From positions 62,001 to 126,000 of the forward strand of contig JBEBHH010000004.1 of assembly GCA_040080965.1 (NCBI GenBank): 64,000 nucleotides of DNA. The letters are read 5' to 3'. Under the pieces are notes generated by a model that saw only the letters and a list, made by a program, of their open reading frames with translations, did not search any database and was not told the DNA's origin. The position numbers and the translations under genes were made by a program. How positions within the stretch are numbered: the first letter of the stretch is position 1; each line of letters opens with the position of its first letter. Positions 1 through 7,980 of the stretch are shown here, one piece after another. This DNA comes from SHZI01 sp040080965 (GTDB lineage: Bacteria > Pseudomonadota > Gammaproteobacteria > Steroidobacterales > GCA-2729495).

Positions 1-1323
1 CGGGAAGCTGACAGAGACTTCGAGTCCCCGGCGCTGCGGCCCGGGACCAAACGCCAGCGTCGCGTTATGGAGTTCGGCAATGCGCCGGACGATGGAAAGC
101 CCGAGGCCACTGCCGCCGCCCGTGGCCGCGGAGCCCCGGAAAAAGCGCTCTCCCAGGCGCCCCCGCTCGTCCGGGATGACACCGGCTCCGGCATCGGTCA
201 CGCGGAGCACGGCCCGGCCATGCTCCTTCGCGACCTCGACGAGAACGGGCGGTGCACCGTGACTGACGGCATTCGCCACGAGATTGCGCACGACGATCGC
301 CAGCAAGGCGGCATTGCCCTGCACCTGGATGCCGGCACCAGCGTCCAGCTCGATGTCGAGCTCCGCCCCGGCCGCCGATGCCAGTTCCGCAATGGCGGTT
401 CGGGTGACCTGGCCGAGGGGCACAGCGACGAACGAAGCTGCCGCCCCGCCCTGCTCGAGCCGCGCCAGGGTCAGCAGCTGATCCAGCAGGTCGGCCATGC
501 GGTCCGAGGCACGGATCACCTGGTCCAGCGCCGCGTCGCGGGTCACCGCGCTGGGAGTCGTTCGCGCCACCTCCGCCTGGGCCCGGACGGCGGCCACCGG
601 CTTGCGAAGTTCGTGGGACGCGTCGGCGGTGAAGCGCCGTTCCAGGTCGCTCGCGCGGCGGATGCGCTCGAAGAGCTCGTTCAGGCGGCGCACCAGCGGC
701 AGGGTTTCGGCGGGACCCGCCAGCTCGACCGGGCGCAGCTCCAGGGGGTCACGGGCGGCTACCTGGTCACTCAACAGCGCAAGGGGCCGCAGCGCGCGCC
801 CGATGCTCCACCACACCAGCAGGCCGAGGACGGGCAGCCCCGCCGCCAGGGGCAGCAGCGCGTTCAGCGCGACACGCCGGGCAATGGCCTCCCGGACGCT
901 GTGATCCTCGGCTACCTCGATCAGGAATTCCCGCTCCGTGTCCCAGGTGGTGAATACCCGCCAGCGGCGCCCGGCGAGCTCGTTGTCGGAGAAACCTTCG
1001 GTGGCGGGCGAGAGCCGCTGCTTCGGTGCATCCGCTGACGACAGCACGATTTCGCCGCTGTCATTCCAGACCTGGAAGCTGACCCGGTGGCCATAGGACC
1101 CGTTTGCAGCGAACTCACCGAGGTCCTCGGGGTCCAGTTCGAGCAGCTCGTGCCCGGCGCTGGCGGCCAGGATCGAGGTGACCTGCGCCAGGTGTGCATC
1201 CAGGAGACGGTCGGCCTCCCGGTGCGCGTCGAAGTAGGCGGCAACGGTCACGGCCAGCCAGGCGGCCGCGACCGACCCGAGAAGCAGGGTGATGAGGCGG
1301 CGCCGGATGGACACTTCAGTCAT
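1..1323 (-). CDS. Sensor histidine kinase, QseC/PmrB-like (3' end cut by window)
   Basis: Membrane sensor kinase; 441 codons are visible and the frame is still open at base 1, so the last residues are missing. An N-terminal membrane helix (about residues 9-28), a periplasmic sensor of about 120 residues and a second helix near 150-170 precede a HAMP-like linker. The phosphorylation site is in DASHELRKP, and the ATP-binding lobe shows an N box (NLVANA) and G boxes (DAGAG, GGGSGLGLS). The ATG overlaps the stop of the response regulator gene (ATGA), so the two are translationally coupled. It is the last gene of the cytochrome SHP operon, so its signal may be redox, NO or metal related; that is inference. 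The kinase class is clear, the ligand unknown. Confidence 0.93.
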   Translation of the reverse strand, partial: MTEVSIRRRLITLLLGSVAAAWLAVTVAAYFDAHREADRLLDAHLAQVTSILAASAGHELLELDPEDLGEFAANGSYGHRVSFQVWNDSGEIVLSSADAPKQRLSPATEGFSDNELAGRRWRVFTTWDTEREFLIEVAEDHSVREAIARRVALNALLPLAAGLPVLGLLVWWSIGRALRPLALLSDQVAARDPLELRPVELAGPAETLPLVRRLNELFERIRRASDLERRFTADASHELRKPVAAVRAQAEVARTTPSAVTRDAALDQVIRASDRMADLLDQLLTLARLEQGGAAASFVAVPLGQVTRTAIAELASAAGAELDIELDAGAGIQVQGNAALLAIVVRNLVANAVSHGAPPVLVEVAKEHGRAVLRVTDAGAGVIPDERGRLGERFFRGSAATGGGSGLGLSIVRRIAELHNATLAFGPGPQRRGLEVSVSFP

Positions 1324-1997
1324 TCATTGCCGGCCTCAGGCCCCCGTGGCAGCACATAGCCGACCCCGCGCACGGTGCGGATCACGTCGGCCGCCAGCTT
1401 GCGCCGCAGGTGATGGATGTGCACCTCGATCGCATTGCTTTCCACCGCAGCATCCCAGTCGTAGAGCCGCTCTTCAAGCTGCTCCCGCGTCAGCACCCGG
1501 CCGCAGTTCAGCATGAGTTCGCGCAGGAGGTCGAACTCCCGGGGATTGAGCTCCACGTTCCTCCGCCGGAACTTCACCTTGCGCGTGCCCGCGTCCATCA
1601 GGAGTTCCCCGACCGACAGCTGGTCGGAACCGGCGCCGTGGGCGCGGCGCACTAGGGCCCGGAGCCGGGCGGCCAGCTCGGCGAGGGCTACCGGCTTGAC
1701 CACGTAGTCGTCGGCGCCCGCATCGAGTCCGGTCACGCGATCGTCGATGGCGTCCCGGGCCGTGAGCACCAGCACCGGCACCGCCTGCCCCCGGGCCCTG
1801 ATCTGCCGGAGTACTTCGAGGCCCGAGCGCCTCGGCAGGCCCAGGTCGAGGACCACCGCGGCAAATTCACCGGACCGAAGTGCCGTGTCGGCGGCGATGC
1901 CGTCGCGGACCCAGTCCACCGCAAAGCCCCGGTCCCGGAGCCCGGCCTGCAGGGCATCACCGAGCAGGCTGTCGTCCTCCACGACCAGTACGTGCAT
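1320..1997 (-). CDS. OmpR/PhoB-family response regulator (QseB/PmrA-like)
   Basis: Cytoplasmic DNA-binding response regulator of 225 residues, the usual length. The receiver domain (about 1-115) has the acidic pair E7-D8-D9, the phospho-acceptor D51 in VVLDLGLP, and the conserved Lys in YVVKPV. A winged-helix domain follows (about 125-220, with ELNPREFDLL and a VRGVGYVL ending). The ATG is 3 nt after the cytochrome b stop, with AGGA as ribosome binding site. Its partner kinase overlaps downstream. The CTTAA direct repeat upstream of the operon at 3696-3712 matches the box type used by the PmrA/QseB branch, so autoregulation of the whole operon is likely (inference). Confidence 0.95.
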   Translation of the reverse strand: MHVLVVEDDSLLGDALQAGLRDRGFAVDWVRDGIAADTALRSGEFAAVVLDLGLPRRSGLEVLRQIRARGQAVPVLVLTARDAIDDRVTGLDAGADDYVVKPVALAELAARLRALVRRAHGAGSDQLSVGELLMDAGTRKVKFRRRNVELNPREFDLLRELMLNCGRVLTREQLEERLYDWDAAVESNAIEVHIHHLRRKLAADVIRTVRGVGYVLPRGPEAGNE

Positions 1998-2000
1998 CGT

Positions 2001-2732
2001 TCAGTCCTCGTCTTCGCTGCCGGCGCGAGCGACCAGCGTCAGCGGTTCCAGGCCGGCCGAGGCCTCGGCCGGCGCACCGGGATTCCCAAGGCTAAAGGCC
2101 CAGAACCCGAGCACCCCGGAGAGCAATGCCACGCCGACGAAGGCGGCAAAGGTGCCCCGCACGCCGGCCGCGGCCTCGGCGCGCTTGTAGCCCGTGATCA
2201 TGGCACCGACCAGGTTCTCCCGGTGCAGGAGGCTGCCCAGGATGACGCCGCCGATGTGGATCCCCACGACCCACAGCCAGCCGTTGGCCAGGATCTCGTG
2301 GACCTCCTCCACCGCGTCGCCGCCGATATCGTTGTAGGTTGCATAGCCGGTGATCCCGGTGAGCGCCGCAAGACCCAGGATGGCCCAGATGGCGAAGCTG
2401 CCGGCCGGATTGTGCCCCAGGAAGCGCGGGTCGGACCGCCGGAACAGGCTGCGCGCGTAGTCGACGGCCTCCCGAGGCGAGAAGAGGAAGGACCGGAAGC
2501 GCGCGTAACGGGTGCCAACGAGCCCCCAGACGATGCGGAAGGCCACGAGCCCCAGCACGGTGTAGCCGAACATGACGTGGACGTCCCGGAGCCGCTCGGT
2601 CTCGGAGAGCCAGTAGGCGCCCGCGAAGCTGGCCGCGAGTGCCCAGTGGAACACCCGCACCGGGAGGTCCCAGATCAGGACGCGGATGGTGCGATCGGGG
2701 CGTCCGGTGGCGTCAGTGGCAGTTGCGTTCAT
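2001..2732 (-). CDS. Cytochrome b561-type membrane protein (Ni-hydrogenase b-subunit-like)
   Basis: 243-residue inner-membrane cytochrome b. It opens with VLIWDLPVRVFHWALA, the typical first helix of the cytochrome b561/hydrogenase b-subunit family with a heme-ligand His. Later helices carry further candidate ligands (HVMFGYTVLG, and the VGIHIGGVIL and LLHRENL stretch). About five hydrophobic segments are visible. In SHP/DHC operons this protein is expected to pass quinol electrons to the diheme cytochrome; the two cytochrome c genes lie immediately upstream on the same strand. The C-terminal tail after the last helix is acidic (GSEDED). Confidence 0.9.
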   Translation of the reverse strand: MNATATDATGRPDRTIRVLIWDLPVRVFHWALAASFAGAYWLSETERLRDVHVMFGYTVLGLVAFRIVWGLVGTRYARFRSFLFSPREAVDYARSLFRRSDPRFLGHNPAGSFAIWAILGLAALTGITGYATYNDIGGDAVEEVHEILANGWLWVVGIHIGGVILGSLLHRENLVGAMITGYKRAEAAAGVRGTFAAFVGVALLSGVLGFWAFSLGNPGAPAEASAGLEPLTLVARAGSEDED

Positions 2733-2759
2733 CGACGTGCTCCTCTGCTTCCCTGCCCG

Positions 2760-3233
2760 TTACTTCGGGGGCAGCTTGATGTTGCGTTCGCTGAAATTTC
2801 CCTGGTCCGCGGTCCGGTGGCAGGCCGCGCAATTGGCGGCGCCGCCGACCGCCGGCGATTTGAACCGGGCGGCGGAGATCTCGTCGTGCTCGCCCGTGAA
2901 CCACCGCGTTTCCGTGATGCGCAGGGGCGGCGGCACGGGCTCGGGCTTGCCGGCCTTCGGCTTCCGGGAATTCGCGGCGAGCCAGGCGGTGATGTCCTTC
3001 GCCACCGCCGGTTCGATGCTGGCGTCGGTGCCGAAGTGGTCACCGAGGCCCGCCATCACCCGCTGCCAGGAACCGGCGGACAGGAAACGCGCCGGGTAGG
3101 CCAGGTGACAGGCGCCGCACTCCTCCTGCCACGCCGGGTTCGGCGCTGGCGGCGGTGTCTTCGTGGCGCCCTCGGCCGCGGCCATCGCCGCGAGTCCGGT
3201 GAGGACGGTAATGGCAATCCTGTGGCTGATCAT
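2760..3233 (-). CDS. dhc: Diheme cytochrome c, DHC family
   Basis: 157-residue periplasmic cytochrome with a Sec signal peptide (about 1-22) and two CxxCH heme sites, C39-H43 (ECGACH) and C135-H139 (NCAACH) near the C terminus. Size, spacing and operon position match DHC, the known electron donor of SHP in Rhodobacter and Shewanella (established knowledge). It lies 12 nt after shp and 27 nt before the cytochrome b gene, so all three are co-transcribed. Likely route: membrane cytochrome b to DHC to SHP. Confidence 0.88.
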   Translation of the reverse strand: MISHRIAITVLTGLAAMAAAEGATKTPPPAPNPAWQEECGACHLAYPARFLSAGSWQRVMAGLGDHFGTDASIEPAVAKDITAWLAANSRKPKAGKPEPVPPPLRITETRWFTGEHDEISAARFKSPAVGGAANCAACHRTADQGNFSERNIKLPPK

Positions 3234-3245
3234 GGCAGTGCTCCC

Positions 3246-3647
3246 TCAGCGGCCCAGCGACCGCAGGTACGTGATCACGTCGCCCTTCTCCAGGGCGGTG
3301 CATTCCCGGTCCAGCACGTCCTTGCAGTTGCGCTTGAACCATTTCTCGACCTTGGCCACGTCGGTGAACCGCCGGGGATTCACCGCGGGCGCCATGGGCT
3401 CGATGGCCTTGCCGGTCACGGTGTGACGGCCGGGCCTGCGGGGATCAACCGTGTGGCAGGTGGCGCAACTCCAGTCGGAGCCCTTCGTGCGGAAGAACGC
3501 CGCGCCGCGCTCCGCCGAGAACCCGGTGAAGTTGCCGGCCGACCGGGCCGACTGCTGGATGGCGGGCAGGGGATCCGCAGCGCTGGCGGCGCCGGCGGCA
3601 AGGGCCAGCAGCAGTGGAATGGCCTGCCTGGCAAGGTTCCGGATCAT
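3246..3647 (-). CDS. shp: SHP-type monoheme cytochrome c (DUF1924)
   Basis: 133-residue secreted cytochrome with a signal peptide ending near A23 and one heme site, C61-H65 (CATCH). In SHP the sixth heme ligand is an asparagine next to a disulfide cysteine and is displaced by O2 or NO. Here N107-C108 with C116 eight residues later is the matching arrangement (alignment by eye). SHP is a soluble periplasmic protein that transiently binds O2 and NO and accepts electrons from DHC. First gene of the operon; ribosome binding site GGAG 9 nt before the ATG. The physiological reaction is not settled for this family. Confidence 0.87.
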   Translation of the reverse strand: MIRNLARQAIPLLLALAAGAASAADPLPAIQQSARSAGNFTGFSAERGAAFFRTKGSDWSCATCHTVDPRRPGRHTVTGKAIEPMAPAVNPRRFTDVAKVEKWFKRNCKDVLDRECTALEKGDVITYLRSLGR

Positions 3648-3695
3648 GGGCGTCAGCTCCGTGTAGTGGGTATGGAGCTAACCTAGGCGCCGAAA

Positions 3696-3712
3696 GTTAA
3701 GGGGTGCTTAAG
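3696..3712 (-). promoter_or_regulatory. PmrA/QseB-type direct-repeat box upstream of the shp operon
   Basis: On the minus strand the sequence reads CTTAAG-CACCC-CTTAAC: two CTTAA half-sites with an 11-bp period. This is the layout of the PmrA box recognised by OmpR-family regulators of the QseB/PmrA branch (established knowledge). It is centred about 57 bp before the shp start codon, a normal activator position. The regulator encoded inside the same operon is the natural candidate binder. Confidence 0.6.
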
Positions 3713-3747
3713 GCAACGAATCGTCCGTAACCCGCGCCGCGCCGCGG

Positions 3748-3770
3748 GGCTGGTCCCCGTGGGACCAGCC
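3748..3770. terminator. Strong stem-loop between the DUF2892 gene and the shp operon
   Basis: GGCTGGTCCC and its exact complement are separated by 3 nt (CGT). The hairpin lies 17-39 nt past the stop of the minus-strand DUF2892 gene. No T run follows on either strand, so it is at best a weak or Rho-assisted terminator that insulates the shp promoter. Confidence 0.4.
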
Positions 3771-3786
3771 GGACGTCAGCCGCACG

Positions 3787-3978
3787 TCACTGGGCCGTCT
3801 TGCAGGTCCGGATGCCGAACAGCGTGTAGGCCGGGCACCAGCCGATCAGCGCGGTGAACAGGGGCACGATGCCGATGAGTCCCCAAAGGGACTTCGGGCC
3901 GATCACGGTCAGGGACAACAGCACCAGGCCGGCGACGATGCGCAGGCCGCGATCCAGGGAACCGACGTTCTTGTTCAC
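3787..3978 (-). CDS. Small DUF2892 (YgaP-type) membrane protein
   Basis: 63-residue inner-membrane protein. It begins with NKNVGSLDRGLRIVAGL, the usual start of DUF2892 proteins, followed by two hydrophobic helices and a Cys-containing end (GWCPAYTLFGIRTCK). GTG start at 3978, chosen because AAGGAG lies 8 nt upstream; a longer reading to 4050 adds residues without family support. DUF2892 domains often accompany rhodanese or sulfur-handling proteins, but no rhodanese is nearby, so function is unknown. Confidence 0.85.
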   Translation of the reverse strand: MNKNVGSLDRGLRIVAGLVLLSLTVIGPKSLWGLIGIVPLFTALIGWCPAYTLFGIRTCKTAQ

Positions 3979-4036
3979 GGGCCATCTCCTTGATGGACAA
4001 ACCACCTTCAAGGTTGCGCGCGGGACAGTGGGCGTT

Positions 4037-4060
4037 GCAATAATGGACACTACCTATTGC
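4037..4060. promoter_or_regulatory. Inverted repeat in the divergent DUF2892/DUF1838 promoter region
   Basis: GCAATA and TATTGC are separated by 12 nt. The repeat lies between the divergent starts at 3978 and 4086, where an operator would sit. Short arms make it only a candidate. Confidence 0.3.
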
Positions 4061-4085
4061 CTGCGGCCCGAGGGAGGCGCCTGCC

Positions 4086-4925
4086 ATGCTGGATCGGAGA
4101 GCCCTGTTCACCGGCTTCGGCGCCCTGGCACTGGTGGCCGCCGCCAGGCCGGCCTGGCCCCGGGCCGCGGCGGAACGAACCGGTCTCGACCTCGGCAACC
4201 GGCGCGACCTGCTGACTGCCATCGCGAAGCTGCGCGGGGCCACGGACGACCGCCTGTGCATCGGCTACGTGGTCGGCGCCCGTTACGCGGTGCCTGAGCA
4301 CCGGGCGATCCCGATGATGGGCATCCTGGCCGCCACCTTCAGCCAGTACCGGCGCATCAGCGACGACGCCTTCGAGGCGCGGGCACTCGAGGTGGCCTAC
4401 TTCACGGACCTGGCCACGGGCAAGCTGCTCGAGAAGTGGAAGAACCCGGTGACGGGCGCCACGGTGGACGTGCCACTGACCCGCATGGGCCCGTCCACCA
4501 TCCGCCTGACTGCCGACGGCCTGACTGTCGCGAATCCGTCCGGCGAAGCCGCGGGCCTGAAGCTCAACCACATCTTCCAGCCGCCCGTGGTGGTGGGGGA
4601 CGACGTCTGGGTGACCGAGCAGATCAACATCGACGGACCACCCGGCCCCCGCCCCTTCGTCTACAACGAACTCAGCACGTTCCACGCCCGCAAGTCCGAA
4701 CTCGACGATCCGGCACGCGCCGCAGTGGCCAGCCAGGTGCAGTACCAGAGCCTGATCACCTACCGGCCCTGGATGGGTTTCGGCGACACCCCGGGGCATA
4801 CCATCGCGCGCGGCGCCGGCACCCACGTGTCCCGGATGGAGGAACTCCCGCCCTACTACCTGGAACTGACGAAGCGCCTGCACCCGGATGTCCTGAAGGA
4901 TCCGCTGGCCCTGCTGCGCTCATGA
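4086..4925 (+). CDS. DUF1838 family exported protein
   Basis: 279 residues with an N-terminal export signal containing a twin arginine (DRRALFTGFG) and an Ala-rich hydrophobic stretch, so Tat or Sec export is likely. The body has the beta-rich pattern of DUF1838 with many conserved aromatics (YRPWMGFGDTPGHT). Function is unknown for the family. GGGAGG stands 8 nt before the ATG. The stop overlaps the start of the next gene (ATGA), so it is coupled to the TVP38-reductase fusion and may act with it at the membrane. Confidence 0.85.
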   Translation: MLDRRALFTGFGALALVAAARPAWPRAAAERTGLDLGNRRDLLTAIAKLRGATDDRLCIGYVVGARYAVPEHRAIPMMGILAATFSQYRRISDDAFEARALEVAYFTDLATGKLLEKWKNPVTGATVDVPLTRMGPSTIRLTADGLTVANPSGEAAGLKLNHIFQPPVVVGDDVWVTEQINIDGPPGPRPFVYNELSTFHARKSELDDPARAAVASQVQYQSLITYRPWMGFGDTPGHTIARGAGTHVSRMEELPPYYLELTKRLHPDVLKDPLALLRS

Positions 4926-7165
4926 ACGGCAGGCGGGTACTGCTGCTGGTCGCCGTCGCGGCGGCGATAGCCGCGTACTTCGCCGCCGACGCGGGCCGCT
5001 TTCTCAGCCTGGACTTCATCCGGGCGCAACAGGCGGCGCTCGAGGCCTTTGTTGCTGCATCCCCGTTCGCCGCCGGAGCCGCCTTCGTGCTGGTCTACGT
5101 GGCCGTCACGGCGCTCTCCATCCCCGGTGCCGCCGTGCTCACGCTCGCGGCCGGCGCCATCTTCGGGTTCGCCTGGGGCCTGGTCCTCGCGTCCTTCGCG
5201 TCGTCCATCGGCGCCACGCTGGCCTTCCTTGCGTCCCGGTTCCTCCTGCGCGACACGATCCAGGCGAAGTTCGGTGGCAAGTTGAAGGCCATCAACGCCG
5301 GCATCGACAGGGAAGGCGCCTTCTACCTGTTCACCCTGCGCCTCGTGCCAATCTTCCCCTTCTTCGTCATCAACCTGGCGATGGGCCTCACGTCCATGCG
5401 CACCCGCACGTTCTACTGGGTGTCCCAGCTGGGCATGCTGCTGGGCACGGCGGCCTACGTGAACGCGGGCACGGAGCTGTCGCGCATCACTTCGCTGCGG
5501 GGCATCCTCTCGCCCGGCGTCCTCCTGGCCTTCGCCTTCCTCGGCGTGCTCCCGCTCATTTCCCGCAGGATCATCGCGGCGGTTCGCGCCCGGCGGGTGT
5601 ACGCCCGGTGGACGGGCCGCAGGCCGCGCCGGTTCGACCGCAACGTGGTGGTGATCGGCGGCGGCTCGGCGGGCCTGGTGACGAGCTACATCGCCGCCGC
5701 CGTGCGGGCGAAAGTGACGCTGGTGGAGCGCCAGCGGATGGGCGGCGAATGCCTGTACACCGGCTGCGTGCCATCGAAGGCGCTGATCCGGTCCGCGAAG
5801 CTGCTGAACCACATTGGCCGGGCGAAGGAGTTCGGCCTCGCCGAGGCCAGCGCCCGGTGGGATTTTGCCGACGTGATGGAGCGGGTCCAGCGGGTGATCG
5901 CGGCCATCGAACCCCACGACTCGGTCGAGCGCTACTCGCAGCTCGGCGTGGAATGCCTGCAGGGCACGGCCCGCATCGTGTCCCCCTGGGAAGTGGAGAT
6001 CGACGGCGCGGACGGCACGAGCCAGCGCCTCACCACGCGCAACATCGTGATCGCGACCGGCGGACGGCCGCTGGTGCCGCCGGTCCCGGGCCTGGCAGAG
6101 TCGAACCCGCTCACTTCAGAGACGATCTGGAACCTCCGCCAGCTGCCCCGGCGCCTCGCGGTGCTGGGTGGCGGGCCGATCGGCTGCGAACTGGCCCAGT
6201 GCTTTGCCCGCTTCGGGTCCCAGGTGACCGTCGTGCAGCGGGCATCCCGGCTGATGCCCCGGGAGGATCCCGACGTGTCGGCGGTGGTCCGCGCGCGCTT
6301 CGAGTCCGAGGGCATCCGCGTGCTGGCCGGTGCGACGGCAACCCGCGTGGTCCGGGAGGACGGCGGCAAGTTCCTCCTGGTCGATACCGGCGGCAGTGAG
6401 GAGCGGATCCCGTTCGACGAGATCCTCTGCGCCACCGGCCGCGTCGCCAACACCACGGGTTTCGGCCTGGAGGAACTCGGCGTCCCGGTGGGCCGGTTCG
6501 TGGCCGTCAACGAGCACCTGCAGACTAACTACCCGAACATCTACGCCTGCGGCGACGTGGCCGGCCCGTTCCAGTTCACCCACACGGCGGCGCACATGGC
6601 CTGGTACGCGGCGGTGAACTCGCTGTTCGGGGCGCTTCGGAAGTTCAAGGTGGACTACCGGGTCGTGCCCTGGACCACGTTCACCGATCCGGAAGTGGCC
6701 CGGGTGGGACTCAGCGAAGACGAGGCGGCGGCGCAGGGCATCCCCCATGACGTGCACCGCTACGGCATCGCGGACCTGGACCGGGCCATCGCCGACAGCG
6801 AGGCCCACGGCTTCGTCAAGGTGCTGACGAAGCCCGGCACCGACCGGATCCTCGGCGCGACCATCGTCGGCGAGCACGCCGGCGACCTGCTCATCGAGTT
6901 CGTGGCCGCCATGAAACACGGCTTCGGCCTCGAAGGCATCCTGGGCACGATCCACACCTACCCCACCCTGGCGGAGGCCAACAAGTACGCGGCCGGCGCC
7001 TGGAAGCGCACGACCGCGACGGAAGGCAAGCTGGCGGTGGCCGGAGCGTTCCATGCCTGGACCCGCGGCGAGTCGGGCTTCGGGCGGGTAATTGGTAGCG
7101 CCATCGCTCTCCTGGTCGCTCCGGACCGGACACCGGTGTACCCGCCGGAGCCGCGCGACGGGTAG
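4922..7165 (+). CDS. TVP38/DedA-like membrane domain fused to FAD-dependent disulfide oxidoreductase
   Basis: 747-residue two-domain protein. Residues 1 to about 235 form a TVP38/TMEM64 (SNARE-associated) membrane domain with about five to six helices and the family core (PGAAVLTLAAGAIFG, LRLVPIFPFFVINLAMG). From about residue 240 a mercuric reductase/lipoamide dehydrogenase-like enzyme begins: FAD site VVVIGGGSAG, redox-active pair C277 and C282 in GECLYTGCVPSK, a second dinucleotide site AVLGGGPIGCE, the FAD motif NIYACGDVAG, and a C-terminal dimerisation domain with HTYPTLAE. The C-terminal Cys pair of true mercuric reductases is absent, so mercury reduction is not indicated. The ATG at 4922 follows from the ATGA overlap with DUF1838. 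The substrate is unknown. Confidence 0.9.
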   Translation: MNGRRVLLLVAVAAAIAAYFAADAGRFLSLDFIRAQQAALEAFVAASPFAAGAAFVLVYVAVTALSIPGAAVLTLAAGAIFGFAWGLVLASFASSIGATLAFLASRFLLRDTIQAKFGGKLKAINAGIDREGAFYLFTLRLVPIFPFFVINLAMGLTSMRTRTFYWVSQLGMLLGTAAYVNAGTELSRITSLRGILSPGVLLAFAFLGVLPLISRRIIAAVRARRVYARWTGRRPRRFDRNVVVIGGGSAGLVTSYIAAAVRAKVTLVERQRMGGECLYTGCVPSKALIRSAKLLNHIGRAKEFGLAEASARWDFADVMERVQRVIAAIEPHDSVERYSQLGVECLQGTARIVSPWEVEIDGADGTSQRLTTRNIVIATGGRPLVPPVPGLAESNPLTSETIWNLRQLPRRLAVLGGGPIGCELAQCFARFGSQVTVVQRASRLMPREDPDVSAVVRARFESEGIRVLAGATATRVVREDGGKFLLVDTGGSEERIPFDEILCATGRVANTTGFGLEELGVPVGRFVAVNEHLQTNYPNIYACGDVAGPFQFTHTAAHMAWYAAVNSLFGALRKFKVDYRVVPWTTFTDPEVARVGLSEDEAAAQGIPHDVHRYGIADLDRAIADSEAHGFVKVLTKPGTDRILGATIVGEHAGDLLIEFVAAMKHGFGLEGILGTIHTYPTLAEANKYAAGAWKRTTATEGKLAVAGAFHAWTRGESGFGRVIGSAIALLVAPDRTPVYPPEPRDG

Positions 7166-7191
7166 TGCCCCTGCGCTTCCGATCCCGTGTG

Positions 7192-7542
7192 TCAGGTGTC
7201 GTCGTCGCGGATGGCTCTGGTGCCCTGCGTACTCCGCAGGACTCGCTGGGCGGCAATGAACGGGAGCCGCGTCGCCAGCTGCCGGTCGTCGAACATCAGC
7301 CCCGCACCGTTCGACTGCTGGCGGATGACCCAGGCTCGCCACAGGAACGCAGCAGCGTCCTGGCCCGGGACGCGAAACTCCAGGTCCACCACCCCGTGAA
7401 GCGCAGGCTGATCAGCCGGTACCTCGACGAAAGCGCCGCCACAGCTGAGGTTGAGGATCATCACGGCCACCTGCTCACCGCCTGCCTCGTGGACGAGGCC
7501 GGGCAGGTGGACGGGCAGCCGCTCCCCACAGCGATGTTCCAT
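7192..7542 (-). CDS. PilZ domain protein
   Basis: 116 residues from MEHRCGERL, with GGAAG 9 nt upstream; an ATG at 7551 would add three residues. The pattern fits a single PilZ domain: an Arg near the start (HRCGERLPV) for the RxxxR motif, then ILNLSCGGAFVEV (the D/NxSxxG motif in the form N-L-S-C-G-G), then alternating beta strands. PilZ domains bind cyclic di-GMP. A diguanylate cyclase is encoded at 27252 in this window. The first RxxxR arginine cannot be aligned with certainty. Stand-alone gene, convergent with the fusion gene. Confidence 0.78.
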   Translation of the reverse strand: MEHRCGERLPVHLPGLVHEAGGEQVAVMILNLSCGGAFVEVPADQPALHGVVDLEFRVPGQDAAAFLWRAWVIRQQSNGAGLMFDDRQLATRLPFIAAQRVLRSTQGTRAIRDDDT

Positions 7543-7709
7543 GGCGCCCATCTTCCGGACCCCTGGCCTGCTGACGCCCCGATTCTGCCCCCAACCGGCG
7601 GTCCGGTTCATTACGCTTTCACGCGCCCGCGGCCGGAGGCTGTCCGCGGGGCCGGCAGTGCATAATGCCGGCCTGACCGCCGCTCCCGTTCCCGAACCAG
7701 GCAATACCG

Positions 7710-7967
7710 ATGGACCAGAACAAGCTGCACGCCCTGCTCGCTGAGCTCGACCGCGAACTGAAGACGACCCGGTCGCTGGACGCCCAGTCCCAGGCGCTGT
7801 TGCAGCAGGTCCTGGCGGACATTCCCCAGGCGCCGGCGGGCTCCGCCGAGCACCGGTCCGCCGAGTCCAGCCTGCGGGAGCTGATGGTGCGCTTCGAGAC
7901 CGAGCACCCGCAGTTGTCCGGGGCACTGGGCCAGGTGGCCGACGCCCTGGGCAAGCTCGGCATCTGA
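7710..7967 (+). CDS. DUF4404 family small protein
   Basis: 85 residues, predicted all alpha, with an N-terminal MDQNKLHALLAELDREL typical of DUF4404 and a second helical segment (LRELMVRFETEHPQLSGAL). No signal peptide or membrane segment. Family function unknown. The upstream region is shared with the divergent PilZ gene. Confidence 0.85.
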   Translation: MDQNKLHALLAELDRELKTTRSLDAQSQALLQQVLADIPQAPAGSAEHRSAESSLRELMVRFETEHPQLSGALGQVADALGKLGI

Positions 7968-7980
7968 GGTCCCGCGGCGC

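Noticed and set aside
4922..7165. Calling the fusion protein a mercuric reductase
   Set aside because: No N-terminal HMA domain, no C-terminal Cys pair and no mer genes nearby; only the shared flavoprotein fold supports it.
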